Translations under genes and position numbers: made by a program
NCBI GenBank assembly: GCA_964421085.1
Contig: CAYQVO010000006.1
Location: forward strand, 1 to 64,000
DNA length: 64,000 bases
Reading direction: 5' to 3'
Source of the DNA: CAYQVO01 sp964421085
GTDB lineage: Bacteria > Bdellovibrionota_C > UBA2361 > CAYQVO01
The notes under the pieces: model-generated
What the model was told of the DNA's origin: nothing
The model's input: only the letters and a program-made list of their open reading frames with translations
The model's database searches: none
Shown: positions 44,377 to 53,139 of the stretch, one piece after another
Layout of the letters: the number at the start of each line of letters is the position of its first letter
Numbering within the stretch: the stretch's first letter is position 1

Positions 44377-44450
44377 GGCCCTGTAGCTCAGTTGGTCAGA
44401 GCGGCCGGCTCATAACCGGTAGGTCCCAGGTTCAAGTCCTGGTGGGGCCA
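44377..44450 (+). tRNA. tRNA(CAT), probably tRNA-Ile2 (lysidine type)
   Basis: A 74-nt cloverleaf: acceptor GGCCCTG/TGGGGCC with two G-U pairs, D-arm GCTC/GAGC, anticodon stem GCCGG/CCGGT with loop CTCATAA, T-arm CCAGG/CCTGG with TTCAAGT. CCA is not encoded. The GGCCC...GGGCC acceptor and TTCAAGT loop resemble E. coli tRNA-Ile2, which needs TilS to read AUA; annotation pipelines may call it Met. Confidence 0.88.
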
Positions 44451-44888
44451 TTATTCGCCTTTATTTATTCGCCTTTATTCGCCTGGCCCGAGCAGCACGA
44501 GGCCGCCGCTCCTGCTGATTGGATCGGGTTCTTCGGCTCAGAAATAATCATCCGCCTGGCGGACAAGAGCGGCCGTTTCAATCCTCGGAGCAACCAGGAG
44601 GAAGGGGGGAGCCCAGGGACCCCTCTCGTTCATCGAACATTCCGGGCACAGTCAAAACTCCATAGCCTGTCCGGCAGTCTTCAAATCATCATCTTACTCA
44701 CCTTTATGATATGGAAATCCCCGGCTCTGGCATGAAAACCGGCAATATTTTCCAGAAATTCAGAGCGCGCCCGGGGAAGGCGGCCTCATGCATTTTCGCT
44801 TCTCAAGAAAAAAGTCACGCGCACGACGCAACTTTCTCCTGCTATTTTCGAATTCAAATCGTTGATTTTATTTTCACAGGAGTTTGTC
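44451..44888. other. Intergenic region after tRNA-Ile2
   Basis: About 440 bp without a convincing gene. Directly after the tRNA TTATTCGCC occurs three times in about 35 bp (TTTATTCGCC-type short tandem repeat). Nothing else is recognised. Confidence 0.4.
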
Positions 44889-45440
44889 ATGATTATTTCT
44901 CCCCCGCTTTACCCTCAATCGGCGGCGGCAAATTCTCCATATTCTCATTATGGAAATACCGCGTCATGCTGTCTTGCCTCTCAGTCTTTTCCAACGGGTC
45001 TGGACACATCTTCCAGTTCGGTTATTGAACAGCTCGGCGTGTCTCTGTCCGGAATAGCGCAGTCCATCTACAGTTCGGTGATGGAGTATCTTGCGCCGGC
45101 CCTCGGAATCGGTGGAACGCAGAGCGCTTCAGGCACCAGCAGCAGCAGCCTTCTCGATAATCTGATTCCATACGCGACTTCCACAAAAAAGCCGAAGACC
45201 TTCCTGGATAAGCTGATTGCGTGGTTCAAGAGTATCGGAGACTTCGGCAACAATGTAAGCAAAGGCATGAAATCAGGACGCGAGATTCTCGAGGGCGTGA
45301 GGAGCGCCTTTACCTGGCTTCAGGAAAACAGCCTCGGAGATACCGTTGCTGGCCTGGGAAATGATATCGTCGACAGCCTCGGCAAAATCGGCGAAAGCAT
45401 CACGGGCGCGGCAAAAGCGTTATGGAACTGGTTGTTCTGA
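44889..45440 (+). CDS. Hypothetical protein with amphipathic C-terminus
   Basis: 183 residues from ATG 44889, supported by CAGGAGTTTGTC upstream. The N-terminal half is Ser/Gly/Pro-rich; the C-terminal half is predicted helical with hydrophobic/Gly spacing (LQENSLGDTVAGLGNDIVDSLG) and ends in WNWLF. No signal peptide. Such a tail can insert into membranes, but no family is recognised. Confidence 0.6.
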   Translation: MIISPPLYPQSAAANSPYSHYGNTASCCLASQSFPTGLDTSSSSVIEQLGVSLSGIAQSIYSSVMEYLAPALGIGGTQSASGTSSSSLLDNLIPYATSTKKPKTFLDKLIAWFKSIGDFGNNVSKGMKSGREILEGVRSAFTWLQENSLGDTVAGLGNDIVDSLGKIGESITGAAKALWNWLF

Positions 45441-45788
45441 GTCCGTCAATGTGAGGCAGCCATCTTGACGGCAAGGCGTGGAAACGTCAAACCCTTCACC
45501 GGGCGATCCTGGCCCTTCGTACCATCTCTCCATACAGGGTCGCCCTTCTTTCAATTCAGGAGTATTGCGTTCACCAGTGACAGTGTCCGGTATTTTCCAC
45601 GCATGATCAGCTGAATGTCGCTCCATCCGATTCAGCCGCTTCACAGGTGCAGGCTTTTCAAGGAAGCCGCGATCCGTGAGATGACCGAACAAAGCAGGCA
45701 GCGCCCGTGCATTGACATCACCAGCTTCCAATGCGTAAAATCCTTCGATGCTTCGCGGACTGGTTCCCGGCATGGAAGAAATAGAGAT
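45441..45788. other. Intergenic region before tRNA-Lys
   Basis: About 350 bp. An open minus-strand frame across it lacks a ribosome site and overlaps the tRNA, so I do not call it. Nothing else is recognised. Confidence 0.35.
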
Positions 45789-45861
<73 letters not shown>

Positions 45862-45901
45862 AGTTTTTCCAAGTGGTTGCGGTGGCAGGCTCCGCAACCA
45901 A

Positions 45902-45926
45902 GAAAAAAGTTAGCAATAAGTTAGCA
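45902..45926 (+). repeat. 25-bp inner direct repeat, left copy
   Basis: Identical to 54782-54806 and in the same orientation, 41 bp inside the tRNA-Lys end. It contains two tandem AAGTTAGCA units separated by AT. Position and structure suit arm-type binding sites for the integrase or its excision partner. Confidence 0.75.
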
Positions 45927-45989
45927 GTTCAAAGTCCGCATCCACTCGCCGCTTCCGTACAAGCCTTTTTCCGCTAGTGCTTGAAAGTC

Positions 45990-46034
45990 CCTTACGGTTC
46001 CCCTATAAGCGAAGCTCAAGGCATTGCCGTAAGG
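45990..46034. repeat. Inverted repeat in the cargo-gene leader
   Basis: CCTTACGG (45990-45997) is complementary to CCGTAAGG (46027-46034) with 29 bp between, 38 bp before the first cargo gene. It may be an operator or leader stem. Confidence 0.4.
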
Positions 46035-46071
46035 CCTGTTCTGTTTACGTCTAGGAAGGAAAACCAGAAAC

Positions 46072-46940
46072 ATGAAAGCCTTTGCTCTTCTCGCTTTATT
46101 CTTGGCCGTATCCTTTTCCATTTCAACCCCGTTCGCATCGGCGGGTCCTCTCGGGATATATCAGGGAAAACTCAAGCTCCAGAGTGGGACCGGGATGGAC
46201 GGCTTCGACCCGAGCGGAGAATCGAAGTTCGTGCACGTCCCAAATTCAACGGAGACTGATGTCAACCTGTGGGACCCATTTCGCGAATGGGAGTACGTGT
46301 ATACGCCGGACTCAACTGTTGTGTATAAAGCAGTTGCTACTGTGGACGATTTTCCGGGCGTTCAACAGTGGACGTTCACCATCAAGAACTGGACACCCAG
46401 CAAAAAGAGATTCAGCAGTCTTAAAGCAATCGGTGTAAGTGACATTGAACTCCGCGGCGAGCTTTACGTCCTCGGAGAACTGAGACTGACTTCTGTTTAC
46501 GGGGGCCGGTTCTATGAATTCGACGCCAAAAATGACTTTAGTGTGGAAGGGAATCCGGAGGAGCATTTGACGCCTTGCATCTCTCTGAAGCCCAAATCCT
46601 TTTTCTGGTGGGGATTCTCTGANNNNNNNNNNNNNNNNNNNNNNNNNNNNNNNNNNNNNNNNNNNNNNNNNNNNNNNNNNNNNNNNNNNNNNNNNNNNNN
46701 NNNNNNNNNNNNNNNNNNNNNNNNNNNNNNNNNNNNNCTGATGGCTCCCTCGTCTCAGCAACCATTAAAGCACAGGATTGTCGAACCAAGAGGAAGATAT
46801 CTGTGGCACGATATAAAAAGTTCACCAGTGAACCCACCGACGTCTCGAAGTGGATGAGACTCAATCTAAAAGGACGGTATAGGTTCCTCGTCTCTGCAAC
46901 AGGGCCATGGTGGATGGAGCGCGACATGCTCGGGAACTAG
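46072..46940 (+). CDS. Secreted cargo protein of unknown function, interrupted by gap
   Basis: Starts at ATG 46072 with a signal peptide (LLALFLAVSFSISTPFASA). The mature part is rich in Trp, Asp and beta-forming residues (WDPFREWEYVYTPDS). After the 115-N gap the frame that best continues reads WMRLNLKGRYRFLVSATGPW and stops at 46938-46940, so the estimated gap length is wrong by one or two bases. No family recognised. It lies in the satellite's cargo end. Confidence 0.55.
46623..46737. other. Assembly gap inside cargo gene (115 N)
   Basis: Estimated length; the reading frame is not preserved across it. Confidence 0.95.
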
Positions 46941-46951
46941 CTGGGTACATT

Positions 46952-47968
46952 ATGGCGCTCAAGAAATGCCCAGAATGCAAGCAACAAGTATCTTCCTCGG
47001 CGAAGACCTGCCCACACTGCGGTAAGGAACTGAAGCATGACATGGGATGCGGCGAAGGGTGTCTTGTCGTCGTAATTGGCTTTTTTCTGCTGAGTGCTGT
47101 CCCATATATTGTTAACTCATGCTCTGAAAGCCCCCCGTCTCAGGTAGCGCATTCAGCAGCGGCTACTCCCCCGCCACCTTCTTCGACATTGGCCCCGATA
47201 AAGTTCCCGCCGTTCAAGATAGGTGGAACGTATGACCGCACTACCCTGTCCCTCGTGGTAGCTCCTAACACATCGCGAGAAGACCTGAAGGCCCTGCTTC
47301 TTGCGCTAAAGAACGCTCGCGAACATTCCACGTTCAGGACGCTAGGCATCCCTCCCACAACAGAAGGAGGTAAAAAAGGGCCTTACGCAACCCTCACAGC
47401 GTATGTAATGAGCGACGAGAAATTTGCCTCGTCCGCCTCTCTGAAACGGTACTATGAAGTGCAATCGAATACTCCATTCGAGAAAGATTTCGGGAAGAAA
47501 GTTCTTGCCTACTACTTTTATTCCGGCATTTTCAAAGACGGAATAGATGAAGAAGGTTCTATCGGTTATCAAGAAGGAGGGACGAAGTACACCAAAGACT
47601 ATGAGAGATTGTTCTTTTCAAAGTCTGCTCCCCCCACAGTGGACCCACAAAAACAAGCAGAGCGTGACCGGATGAGAATCAAGGTATGCACAGAAAAGTT
47701 CTACGCTGTCGACGAGGCAAAGGAATTGGTGCGCAATTCGCTCAAGGCACCTTCTACAGCAACTTTTCCCGGCAGCTTTCTTGAGCCCTTCAAGGATACG
47801 TACGCAGCACCGGGAAAGGATTGCTCATGGACAATCGAATCCTACGTAGATGCGCAAAACACATTCGGGGCAATGATTCGGAGCGCATGGCGCGTAAAGT
47901 TACAGCTGCAGGACATTAACGCCTATAATAACCCGATTTGGACCGTCAAAGACATCAAGATTCGATGA
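46952..47968 (+). CDS. Zinc-ribbon membrane protein, satellite cargo
   Basis: About 338 residues from ATG 46952 (MALKKCPECKQQVSSS). It has a zinc ribbon (CPECKQQ, CPHCGKEL), one transmembrane helix (GCLVVVIGFFLLSAVPYIV), a Pro-rich spacer (TPPPPSSTLAPIKFPP) and an extracytoplasmic domain of about 250 residues of unknown fold. The gene starts 12 bp after the secreted cargo gene, so the two may be co-transcribed. Phages and satellites often carry such membrane genes as host-modifying or exclusion factors; here that is inference. Confidence 0.65.
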   Translation: MALKKCPECKQQVSSSAKTCPHCGKELKHDMGCGEGCLVVVIGFFLLSAVPYIVNSCSESPPSQVAHSAAATPPPPSSTLAPIKFPPFKIGGTYDRTTLSLVVAPNTSREDLKALLLALKNAREHSTFRTLGIPPTTEGGKKGPYATLTAYVMSDEKFASSASLKRYYEVQSNTPFEKDFGKKVLAYYFYSGIFKDGIDEEGSIGYQEGGTKYTKDYERLFFSKSAPPTVDPQKQAERDRMRIKVCTEKFYAVDEAKELVRNSLKAPSTATFPGSFLEPFKDTYAAPGKDCSWTIESYVDAQNTFGAMIRSAWRVKLQLQDINAYNNPIWTVKDIKIR

Positions 47969-48012
47969 CCACTCATCGCGTTTCTTCATCATAAAACCAG
48001 CGCCCTTGTCGC

Positions 48013-48216
48013 TCAGGGGAGAAAAACCCGCCTCAAATACATATCGGCCTTGCTATTCTCTATCCTCGCCTCCTTCTTCTTTCCTTCGCGCTCCAAAGAT
48101 ATCGCCCTCAGGAGTGCGATTTGAGCATCAAGAAGCTGAAGTCTTCGCCACCTCCAAAACGATGGTGGCATGCTTCCCTTGTTGTTCTCCATTGGCTTAG
48201 CTGATGCGTTTTCCAT
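48013..48216 (-). CDS. Small basic protein of the satellite
   Basis: 67 residues, with GAGGAGAG upstream of the ATG that overlaps the end of the preceding gene. The middle (LLDAQIALLRAISLEREGKKKEARIENSKADM) is a predicted basic helix. It is the last gene of the satellite's minus-strand block. Function unknown. Confidence 0.55.
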   Translation of the reverse strand: MENASAKPMENNKGSMPPSFWRWRRLQLLDAQIALLRAISLEREGKKKEARIENSKADMYLRRVFLP

Positions 48217-48225
48217 ATCTCTCCT

Positions 48226-48837
48226 CTACTTTGATAAAATGTTCTGATGCTCGTCGTTCGTAATGTAACCATGCTCCACACAATCTCGAAGGAAGTAACA
48301 GACGCCGCTGGATGAGTCGCTCAAATCACCGATGCGATTGAGAACGAGACTCGGAAAGCAGCGATGAATATCTCTTTCTTCGCATATCTCCCATATTCTT
48401 CTGAGGGTTGCACATTGCTTCGACAAATCCGCTGCCTTATGCGCCATCTCGCGAAGAAGTGCTTGTAGTATTGGAGCTATTACGTCATCACAAATTTCTT
48501 GAGAGCGTTTCATTCGTATTCTTCTCACCTCCTGTTCTTGCAGCTGAATAGCTTTCATGAGGACTTTCCGTCGCTTCTCAAGTTCGCCGTGGTCCTTGAT
48601 TTTCATCGAAACGGTTTCGCCTCGAATCAGAGCAGCCGCCTCAGCAGTAACGGAGTCTACGGCCTTCGTTCCCGTTTTGCTCACGCATTCCCTCAGCTCT
48701 TGTTCCACCTCACACAATTCACGTCGAAGCTCCGAGAGCTTTTCGTCTGCATCACGGAAATCAGCGAAGCCATCAAGGGTAATGCTTGAAAAAATGTCCT
48801 CTTTTGAAGAGGTTTTTTGCTCGTTCTTTTTTGTCAT
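48226..48837 (-). CDS. Coiled-coil protein of unknown function
   Basis: About 203 residues from ATG 48837, preceded by GAGGAGAAAATATA. Coiled coil at about 25-120 (DADEKLSELRRELCEVEQELREC, GELEKRRKVLMKAIQLQEQEVRRI), then a Cys-containing C-terminal half. Its location directly after terS, with tight spacing, suggests a packaging or capsid-redirecting function as found for small genes next to terS in other satellites; sequence alone does not show it. Confidence 0.55.
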   Translation of the reverse strand: MTKKNEQKTSSKEDIFSSITLDGFADFRDADEKLSELRRELCEVEQELRECVSKTGTKAVDSVTAEAAALIRGETVSMKIKDHGELEKRRKVLMKAIQLQEQEVRRIRMKRSQEICDDVIAPILQALLREMAHKAADLSKQCATLRRIWEICEERDIHRCFPSLVLNRIGDLSDSSSGVCYFLRDCVEHGYITNDEHQNILSK

Positions 48838-48869
48838 TATATTTTCTCCTCGGTTTGGTAAAGGTCTGG

Positions 48870-49304
48870 TCATTCGTAATCGAAAGGGTCGCCTGCATCT
48901 TCGGGGGACTGAACATCCTCTACGTTCAGTCGCAAACGGGACGCCGGTGTTAGCCCGAATTGCGCGGACAAAGCCACAATATCCTTCCTTATTGAGTCGC
49001 GCTGCTTGAGCAGAGGATGGGGACGTGTAAATCCGGAAGGAGTTTGAATCGTCTTCTGGACGCTAATTGTCTCAGACAGCTCTCGCTCCTCCCCTATCAT
49101 TCTGCAGAGGAGCGAAAACAACGCTAGATTTGCTTCGTCGAGTAACGCTCTTTGGAAGAGCCATTGCGCGTGGTCGCGAAAGAACTTCGCAGCAATGCCA
49201 GTGAGTTCTCGTGGCATAGGTGGCAGCTCTTTTTCTGCCCTCTGTGAAGCAGCTTTCATAGAAACCTCCTTCAAACTTTTGCCCAAAGGCCCGCGCATAC
49301 CCAT
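48870..49304 (-). CDS. terS: Phage terminase small subunit, P27 family
   Basis: 144 residues. The start MGMRGPLGKSLKE corresponds to the family's MGxRGPKP, and the conserved C-terminal pattern PSGFTRPHPLLKQRDSIRKD followed by AQFGLTPASRLRL is diagnostic for P27-type TerS. TerS recognises the packaging site and hands DNA to TerL. No TerL is present here, so an element-specific TerS would redirect a helper phage's motor to satellite DNA. AGGGAGA precedes the start. Confidence 0.85.
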   Translation of the reverse strand: MGMRGPLGKSLKEVSMKAASQRAEKELPPMPRELTGIAAKFFRDHAQWLFQRALLDEANLALFSLLCRMIGEERELSETISVQKTIQTPSGFTRPHPLLKQRDSIRKDIVALSAQFGLTPASRLRLNVEDVQSPEDAGDPFDYE

Positions 49305-49446
49305 CTCTCATCTCCCTAAGAAAAAAGTTCTCAAAACTACTGCTCGCATAAACGACACGGGGGCAACGTTTTGCATCGACCGAGGCTAGGAATTTGACCT
49401 CCCCCTCCCCCTGAATCAAATGAAGCATCCGAAGCATTTTCTGCAT
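49072..49446 (-). CDS. Possible small gene overlapping terS
   Basis: Starts with ATG overlapping the helicase stop (TAATG), a typical coupled start. The first ~48 residues (MQKMLRMLHLIQGEGEVKFL ... SSFENFFLREMRD) look protein-like, but the rest overlaps terS in another frame for 233 bp and looks like shadow sequence. Either a short gene with an overlapping end, or a terS fusion disrupted by a frameshift. Confidence 0.3.
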   Translation of the reverse strand: MQKMLRMLHLIQGEGEVKFLASVDAKRCPRVVYASSSFENFFLREMRDGYARAFGQKFEGGFYESCFTEGRKRAATYATRTHWHCCEVLSRPRAMALPKSVTRRSKSSVVFAPLQNDRGGARAV

Positions 49447-50897
49447 TAGTTGTGCACATAAGTTTCCTTTGTCGTGTTCATAATGTTGATTACTTCGGAA
49501 GCTTCAGCCCCATCACAACTACCCGATAAAGTAGGCATCTCTACTGCATGTTCCTGAAGTAATTTCCCGTCTTTCAATCGAATCCCGCCCCATGTTTCCC
49601 GGCCAATGGCGGTACGTCGCCCATTTGTCAGGCCTTTTTCCTGAAGCCGTTTACTCAATGCGCTCTTTGAAAGCTCTGCCTCCCCGTTTTCAACAGACCA
49701 ATGCTTAAAAGCCTCGAAAAGCAAGCTCTTCTCCGTTACACCCGGTCCTTTAATTGTCATCTCTTCAAGGAAGCGTCCGATAACATCCATGTCGCGGCGG
49801 TAATCAACAGTGGCATCAGTAACGCAAGGAGGAGCAGAGAGCCCCATCCTTTGCCATTCGAGGCAACCTTGGACGCACCATGCGAGTATGCCTTCAGCCT
49901 CGCCTCGCAGCTTCGCTATGAGATTCCTGTCTATCTGCTCGGACGGCACGACATACGTGTATGGTGTAAGCAAGACTCTGCTCCATATAGCTGAGTCCGT
50001 ACCTCGAATTTCAGGACGATGATTCGTCAAGAGAACAAGCTTAAACTGCGGCATGAACGAGAAGTATTCAGCATGCAGGAATCGCGCTGTGAGTGCCTCG
50101 CCGCCGCATAGCTTTTTCACCTTGGCTTCGGCAAGTGTCTTGCCTACTTCACACTCTGATGCAACAGCAAGACGCGCTCCTTGAAGCGCCGCAATGTCAT
50201 TCGGAATTGCCCCGTCAAACTTCTGTACTGTCAACGTCTCGGTCGGAATGGGCGCGACATAATCGGAGCCAAGAATGTGGCGGAGAGTCTCAATCTCTGT
50301 GCTTTTCCCATTGCAGCCTGACCCCCAAGCGACAAAAAACTTTCGTTCTCCCACATCGCCCGTCAAGGCATAGCCGTACCACCGCCTCTTGAAGGAAATG
50401 AGGTTTTCATCACCACACGCTATCTCATGCTGAAATGCTTCCCACTTCTCGCATTTGGCGCGGGGATTAAACGGTGTGGGACTCATCTTCGTTAGGAAGT
50501 CCGCAGGGTCAGGTTTTCGGAGTTTTCCTGTCGTGAGGTCAAGCGTCCCGTTTCTGACGTTCAACAGATATGTATGTCGGTCAAAGGCATCAGCTTTAAC
50601 AGGAAGCTCCGATTCTGCAAGGAAGAGCATATCAGCTATTGCTCGCCGACTTTCGGACCTTCGCGCATGGTCAACAATGGCTTGTCTTTCCTTGTCGTTC
50701 GATGCCTTTCCAGCCTCGGTGTATATCTTTCTCACAGTTATTTTTGCGAGTTGCCGCGCAAGGTCGAAAGACCTGTTCCACCGCCCCTTTGAAAACACCA
50801 TCCATGTTTTCCAATCGCGACAGTATCGAGCAACTTTCCCGTGCTGCTCAGCAAATCGCTCCGCGTTGCCCGTGTCTGTCAAAGGATGACCCTTCAC
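49446..50897 (-). CDS. D5/P4-type SF3 helicase (primase C-terminal type)
   Basis: 483 residues from GTG 50897, chosen because it overlaps the upstream primase stop by 4 bp (GTGA); a longer frame to 50975 overlaps more. D5_N-like region (LLNVRNGTLDLTTGKLRKPD), SF3 Walker A WGSGCNGKSTEIETL, Walker B LAVASECE, motif C FKLVLLTNHRPEIRGTDSAIWSRV, and a C-terminal winged-helix region. With the primase gene upstream it forms the P4-alpha-like replication module of the satellite. Confidence 0.92.
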   Translation of the reverse strand: MKGHPLTDTGNAERFAEQHGKVARYCRDWKTWMVFSKGRWNRSFDLARQLAKITVRKIYTEAGKASNDKERQAIVDHARRSESRRAIADMLFLAESELPVKADAFDRHTYLLNVRNGTLDLTTGKLRKPDPADFLTKMSPTPFNPRAKCEKWEAFQHEIACGDENLISFKRRWYGYALTGDVGERKFFVAWGSGCNGKSTEIETLRHILGSDYVAPIPTETLTVQKFDGAIPNDIAALQGARLAVASECEVGKTLAEAKVKKLCGGEALTARFLHAEYFSFMPQFKLVLLTNHRPEIRGTDSAIWSRVLLTPYTYVVPSEQIDRNLIAKLRGEAEGILAWCVQGCLEWQRMGLSAPPCVTDATVDYRRDMDVIGRFLEEMTIKGPGVTEKSLLFEAFKHWSVENGEAELSKSALSKRLQEKGLTNGRRTAIGRETWGGIRLKDGKLLQEHAVEMPTLSGSCDGAEASEVINIMNTTKETYVHN

Positions 50898-51832
50898 AGT
50901 GCGTGTCCCCCTGAAATGCAAGGCAATAGACGCGGCAAGTTCAACACATCCTCTCTTGTTATGTTCGGATGCCACTTAACAAAGTCCACACAGTCACCGC
51001 CTTTCGACAATCTCAACAGAGATACATTCACCCATGACACAGAGGCGCGAAGCGCCAGAAGATGCTCCGTGACCTCGCGAGCATATTGAATCCCCGGTGT
51101 GTCGTAGTCAGGCCACACAATAATCTTCCGGCCTTTTAGCTTTGACCAATCGCAGCACCGCGCCGAAGAAGCACCACCTGAAGTTACAGCACAGATTCCG
51201 AGGCGCCGCAGTGCATCCGCACAGCCTTCCCCTTCGCAAACGATGATAATCTCTGATAAGGGAAAGAGCCTGATTCTCTCATTCAGATATAACGGACCTT
51301 TGCACCGTTGAAATTCAGGCTTGGAGTTAGTAAAGCGATTGGGCTGTGATTCATGAAAGAAAATGAAAGTCTTCTCTCCCGTCTTCGGATTTCGCGCACG
51401 AGCCTTGAAGAAGACGCATTGCTCAGAAACATATCTGTAAGTCGCTTCATGAACAAACCCGCTTCGAAGAACACGTCGCAAAAATACTCGTGCAGCTGCG
51501 GCATAGGTGGGTGCTTCTATAGTCCATGCAGATTTTCGTGAAGCTTCCACACTTCTTTGCGACATCGAAATTGATTTCTTGAAGGATGGCCTTGTTCGAA
51601 CGTCCGGCCAGAACCCCTGCTCTTTTAGAGCGCCAACTACCTCACTTTGCGAGCATCCCGAGAAACAATGAACAAGCAATCGTCCGTCACGCAACGAAAC
51701 CGAAAGCGATGGATTCTTATCGTCGTGAGCTACACAACGGCATAAGCAATGGTTGCCTCGCCGTAGTACTCCAAACTCCGAAGCAATTATCTCGAAGGCC
51801 TCTTGGCTGGTTTGTAATTGCCGTGATATCAT
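50894..51832 (-). CDS. CHC2 zinc-finger/Toprim primase
   Basis: 312 residues from ATG 51832 (GGAG upstream). The N-terminal zinc finger is CRCVAHDDKNPSLSV ... LLVHCFSGCS; the Toprim domain follows with IIIVCEGEGCADALRRLG and IIVWPDYDTPG carrying the catalytic Glu and Asp residues. It would synthesise primers for the adjoining helicase. In P4 these parts are one polypeptide; here they are two overlapping genes. Confidence 0.9.
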   Translation of the reverse strand: MISRQLQTSQEAFEIIASEFGVLRRGNHCLCRCVAHDDKNPSLSVSLRDGRLLVHCFSGCSQSEVVGALKEQGFWPDVRTRPSFKKSISMSQRSVEASRKSAWTIEAPTYAAAARVFLRRVLRSGFVHEATYRYVSEQCVFFKARARNPKTGEKTFIFFHESQPNRFTNSKPEFQRCKGPLYLNERIRLFPLSEIIIVCEGEGCADALRRLGICAVTSGGASSARCCDWSKLKGRKIIVWPDYDTPGIQYAREVTEHLLALRASVSWVNVSLLRLSKGGDCVDFVKWHPNITREDVLNLPRLLPCISGGHAL

Positions 51833-51864
51833 TCGTTGACTCCAAATTGAGATTTTTCACGGTT

Positions 51865-51891
51865 AAGAGCCCTGCGCCCTGCGGGGCTCTT
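51865..51891. terminator. Hairpin between AlpA-like gene and primase
   Basis: AAGAGCCCTGC pairs with GCGGGGCTCTT (one G-T) around a short loop, four bases after the AlpA-like gene stop. It lacks a clear U-tract on the minus strand, so it may act as an attenuator limiting read-through into the replication genes. Confidence 0.5.
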
Positions 51892-51894
51892 CTT

Positions 51895-52206
51895 TCATCT
51901 CTCCTCCTGTAGCACCTCCGATGTCGACGCTGCTGTTTTCGCATCCAGAAATTTCTCAACATCGCGAATTCGGTATCTGACGCATCGTCGACTCAGCACT
52001 ATGAATGGTGGGCCGTGTCCAGTAATTCGACTCTTTTCAACCGTGCGCGGCGATACGTTCAGAATTTCGGCTAGCTTCACGGTGTCGATTAGAAATTCGG
52101 GAGAAAGCGCGCTTTTTCTGCCGTGTAAACCGTCGCCATTGGAGCATAGAACAGCCGCTTCTTTCGGCGAGATATTCGCTTCACTTCTCGTTTTTGACCT
52201 TCGCAT
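51895..52206 (-). CDS. AlpA/excisionase-like helix-turn-helix protein
   Basis: 103 residues from ATG 52206 with GAGGACACAAA upstream. The C-terminal ~60 residues form a MerR-like winged helix: FLIDTVKLAEILNVSPRTVEKSRITGHGPPFIVLSRRCVRYRIRDVEKFLD. AlpA proteins control int expression and excision in P4-like satellites and PICIs. Its place between the integrase and primase modules matches those elements. Confidence 0.85.
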   Translation of the reverse strand: MRRSKTRSEANISPKEAAVLCSNGDGLHGRKSALSPEFLIDTVKLAEILNVSPRTVEKSRITGHGPPFIVLSRRCVRYRIRDVEKFLDAKTAASTSEVLQEER

Positions 52207-52277
52207 TTTGTGTCCTCGTTTACGCTATTGGATGCGTTACAACGAGTAGACCATAAGGTGAGTACGACACGCCGCCG

Positions 52278-53138
52278 TTATGTCGCAGTTTCTTGACGAG
52301 TCTTCCCTGCCTTAACGATTCTCAAGATGGACCGAGTGGTTAATCCATATTTCTTTGATATATGGTTGCATGCCGATGTGAGACTCACTCCGCGTTTTTC
52401 AATTAGACTGGCGACGTTTTGGCGAACGCGTTCGTCTCGTTGCCCATTATCCTTAGGCCTTGATGTGGCAACGCTCTTTAATCCCGCTTCGGTAGGCTTA
52501 TAAAAGAGCAAGGTATTCCATATCATCTCGTAGCATCGTCCAAGCCTTAGAGCGAAATATGCCATATGTGAAGAATCGCATTTTCCCGGAAGACTTCGCT
52601 CCAGCCTGTTAAAGTCCTGCCACGCTTGCTTAGCAGCGGTTTCCAAATGCTTTTGAATTGTCTGGTCTTTTTTGCGCCATACCAGCTTTTCAACAGCGAC
52701 CCTGATTTCCGGGTCGATGCCGTCGCAAGCCTCTTGCTTCCTTTCTGCCATACATTCAGTCATCCAAATTTTCCACTCTTCGAATGATTTTCCCGCGATA
52801 GCTTCGCGAACGTCGGTCGGTTTCTCGGATTTCAGTTGTTGCCACCGCGGTCCCTTGTTCTTGATTATCTGCAATTCAGTCTTCGCTTTACTTTTTAGCT
52901 CATGGAATTTCTGCTTATTTGTTGTCAGCTCCCTTTTCCCCAGCACATATTCGCAGGCAAGAAGCACATTGCGAAGAAACCTCCGCATCTCCTTCAAATC
53001 TTCGGAAAGAAGCCGGGGAATGTTCTTTTCCTCTTCTCGTATGCGCTTATTGTGCTCCTGAATATTATTCCTGATAGCTTTACAGCTCTGCCTCACTTCG
53101 TCACTAATGGCTGGGCGTTGGCGGGACTTGCGACGCAT
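52278..53138 (-). CDS. Unknown basic protein with C-terminal HTH-like end
   Basis: 286 residues from ATG 53138, two bases after the lipoprotein stop and behind GTGGAGG; a longer frame to 53195 is unlikely. Highly charged, with helical repeats (NIQEHNKRIREEEKNIPRLL, FLRNVLLACEYVLGKRE). The end, ASLIEKRGVSLTSACNHISKKYGLTTRSILRIV, resembles a helix-turn-helix. Possibly a DNA-binding replication or regulatory protein of the satellite. Confidence 0.6.
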   Translation of the reverse strand: MRRKSRQRPAISDEVRQSCKAIRNNIQEHNKRIREEEKNIPRLLSEDLKEMRRFLRNVLLACEYVLGKRELTTNKQKFHELKSKAKTELQIIKNKGPRWQQLKSEKPTDVREAIAGKSFEEWKIWMTECMAERKQEACDGIDPEIRVAVEKLVWRKKDQTIQKHLETAAKQAWQDFNRLERSLPGKCDSSHMAYFALRLGRCYEMIWNTLLFYKPTEAGLKSVATSRPKDNGQRDERVRQNVASLIEKRGVSLTSACNHISKKYGLTTRSILRIVKAGKTRQETAT

Positions 53139-53139
53139 G

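Noticed and set aside
44450..44490. Short TTATTCGCC tandem repeats considered as CRISPR or iterons
   Set aside because: Only about 10 bp units with little spacing; too short for CRISPR and no replication gene nearby.
50894..50975. Longer helicase start overlapping the primase by 82 bp
   Set aside because: The GTG at 50897 gives a 4-bp GTGA overlap and begins at the conserved region, which is more credible.
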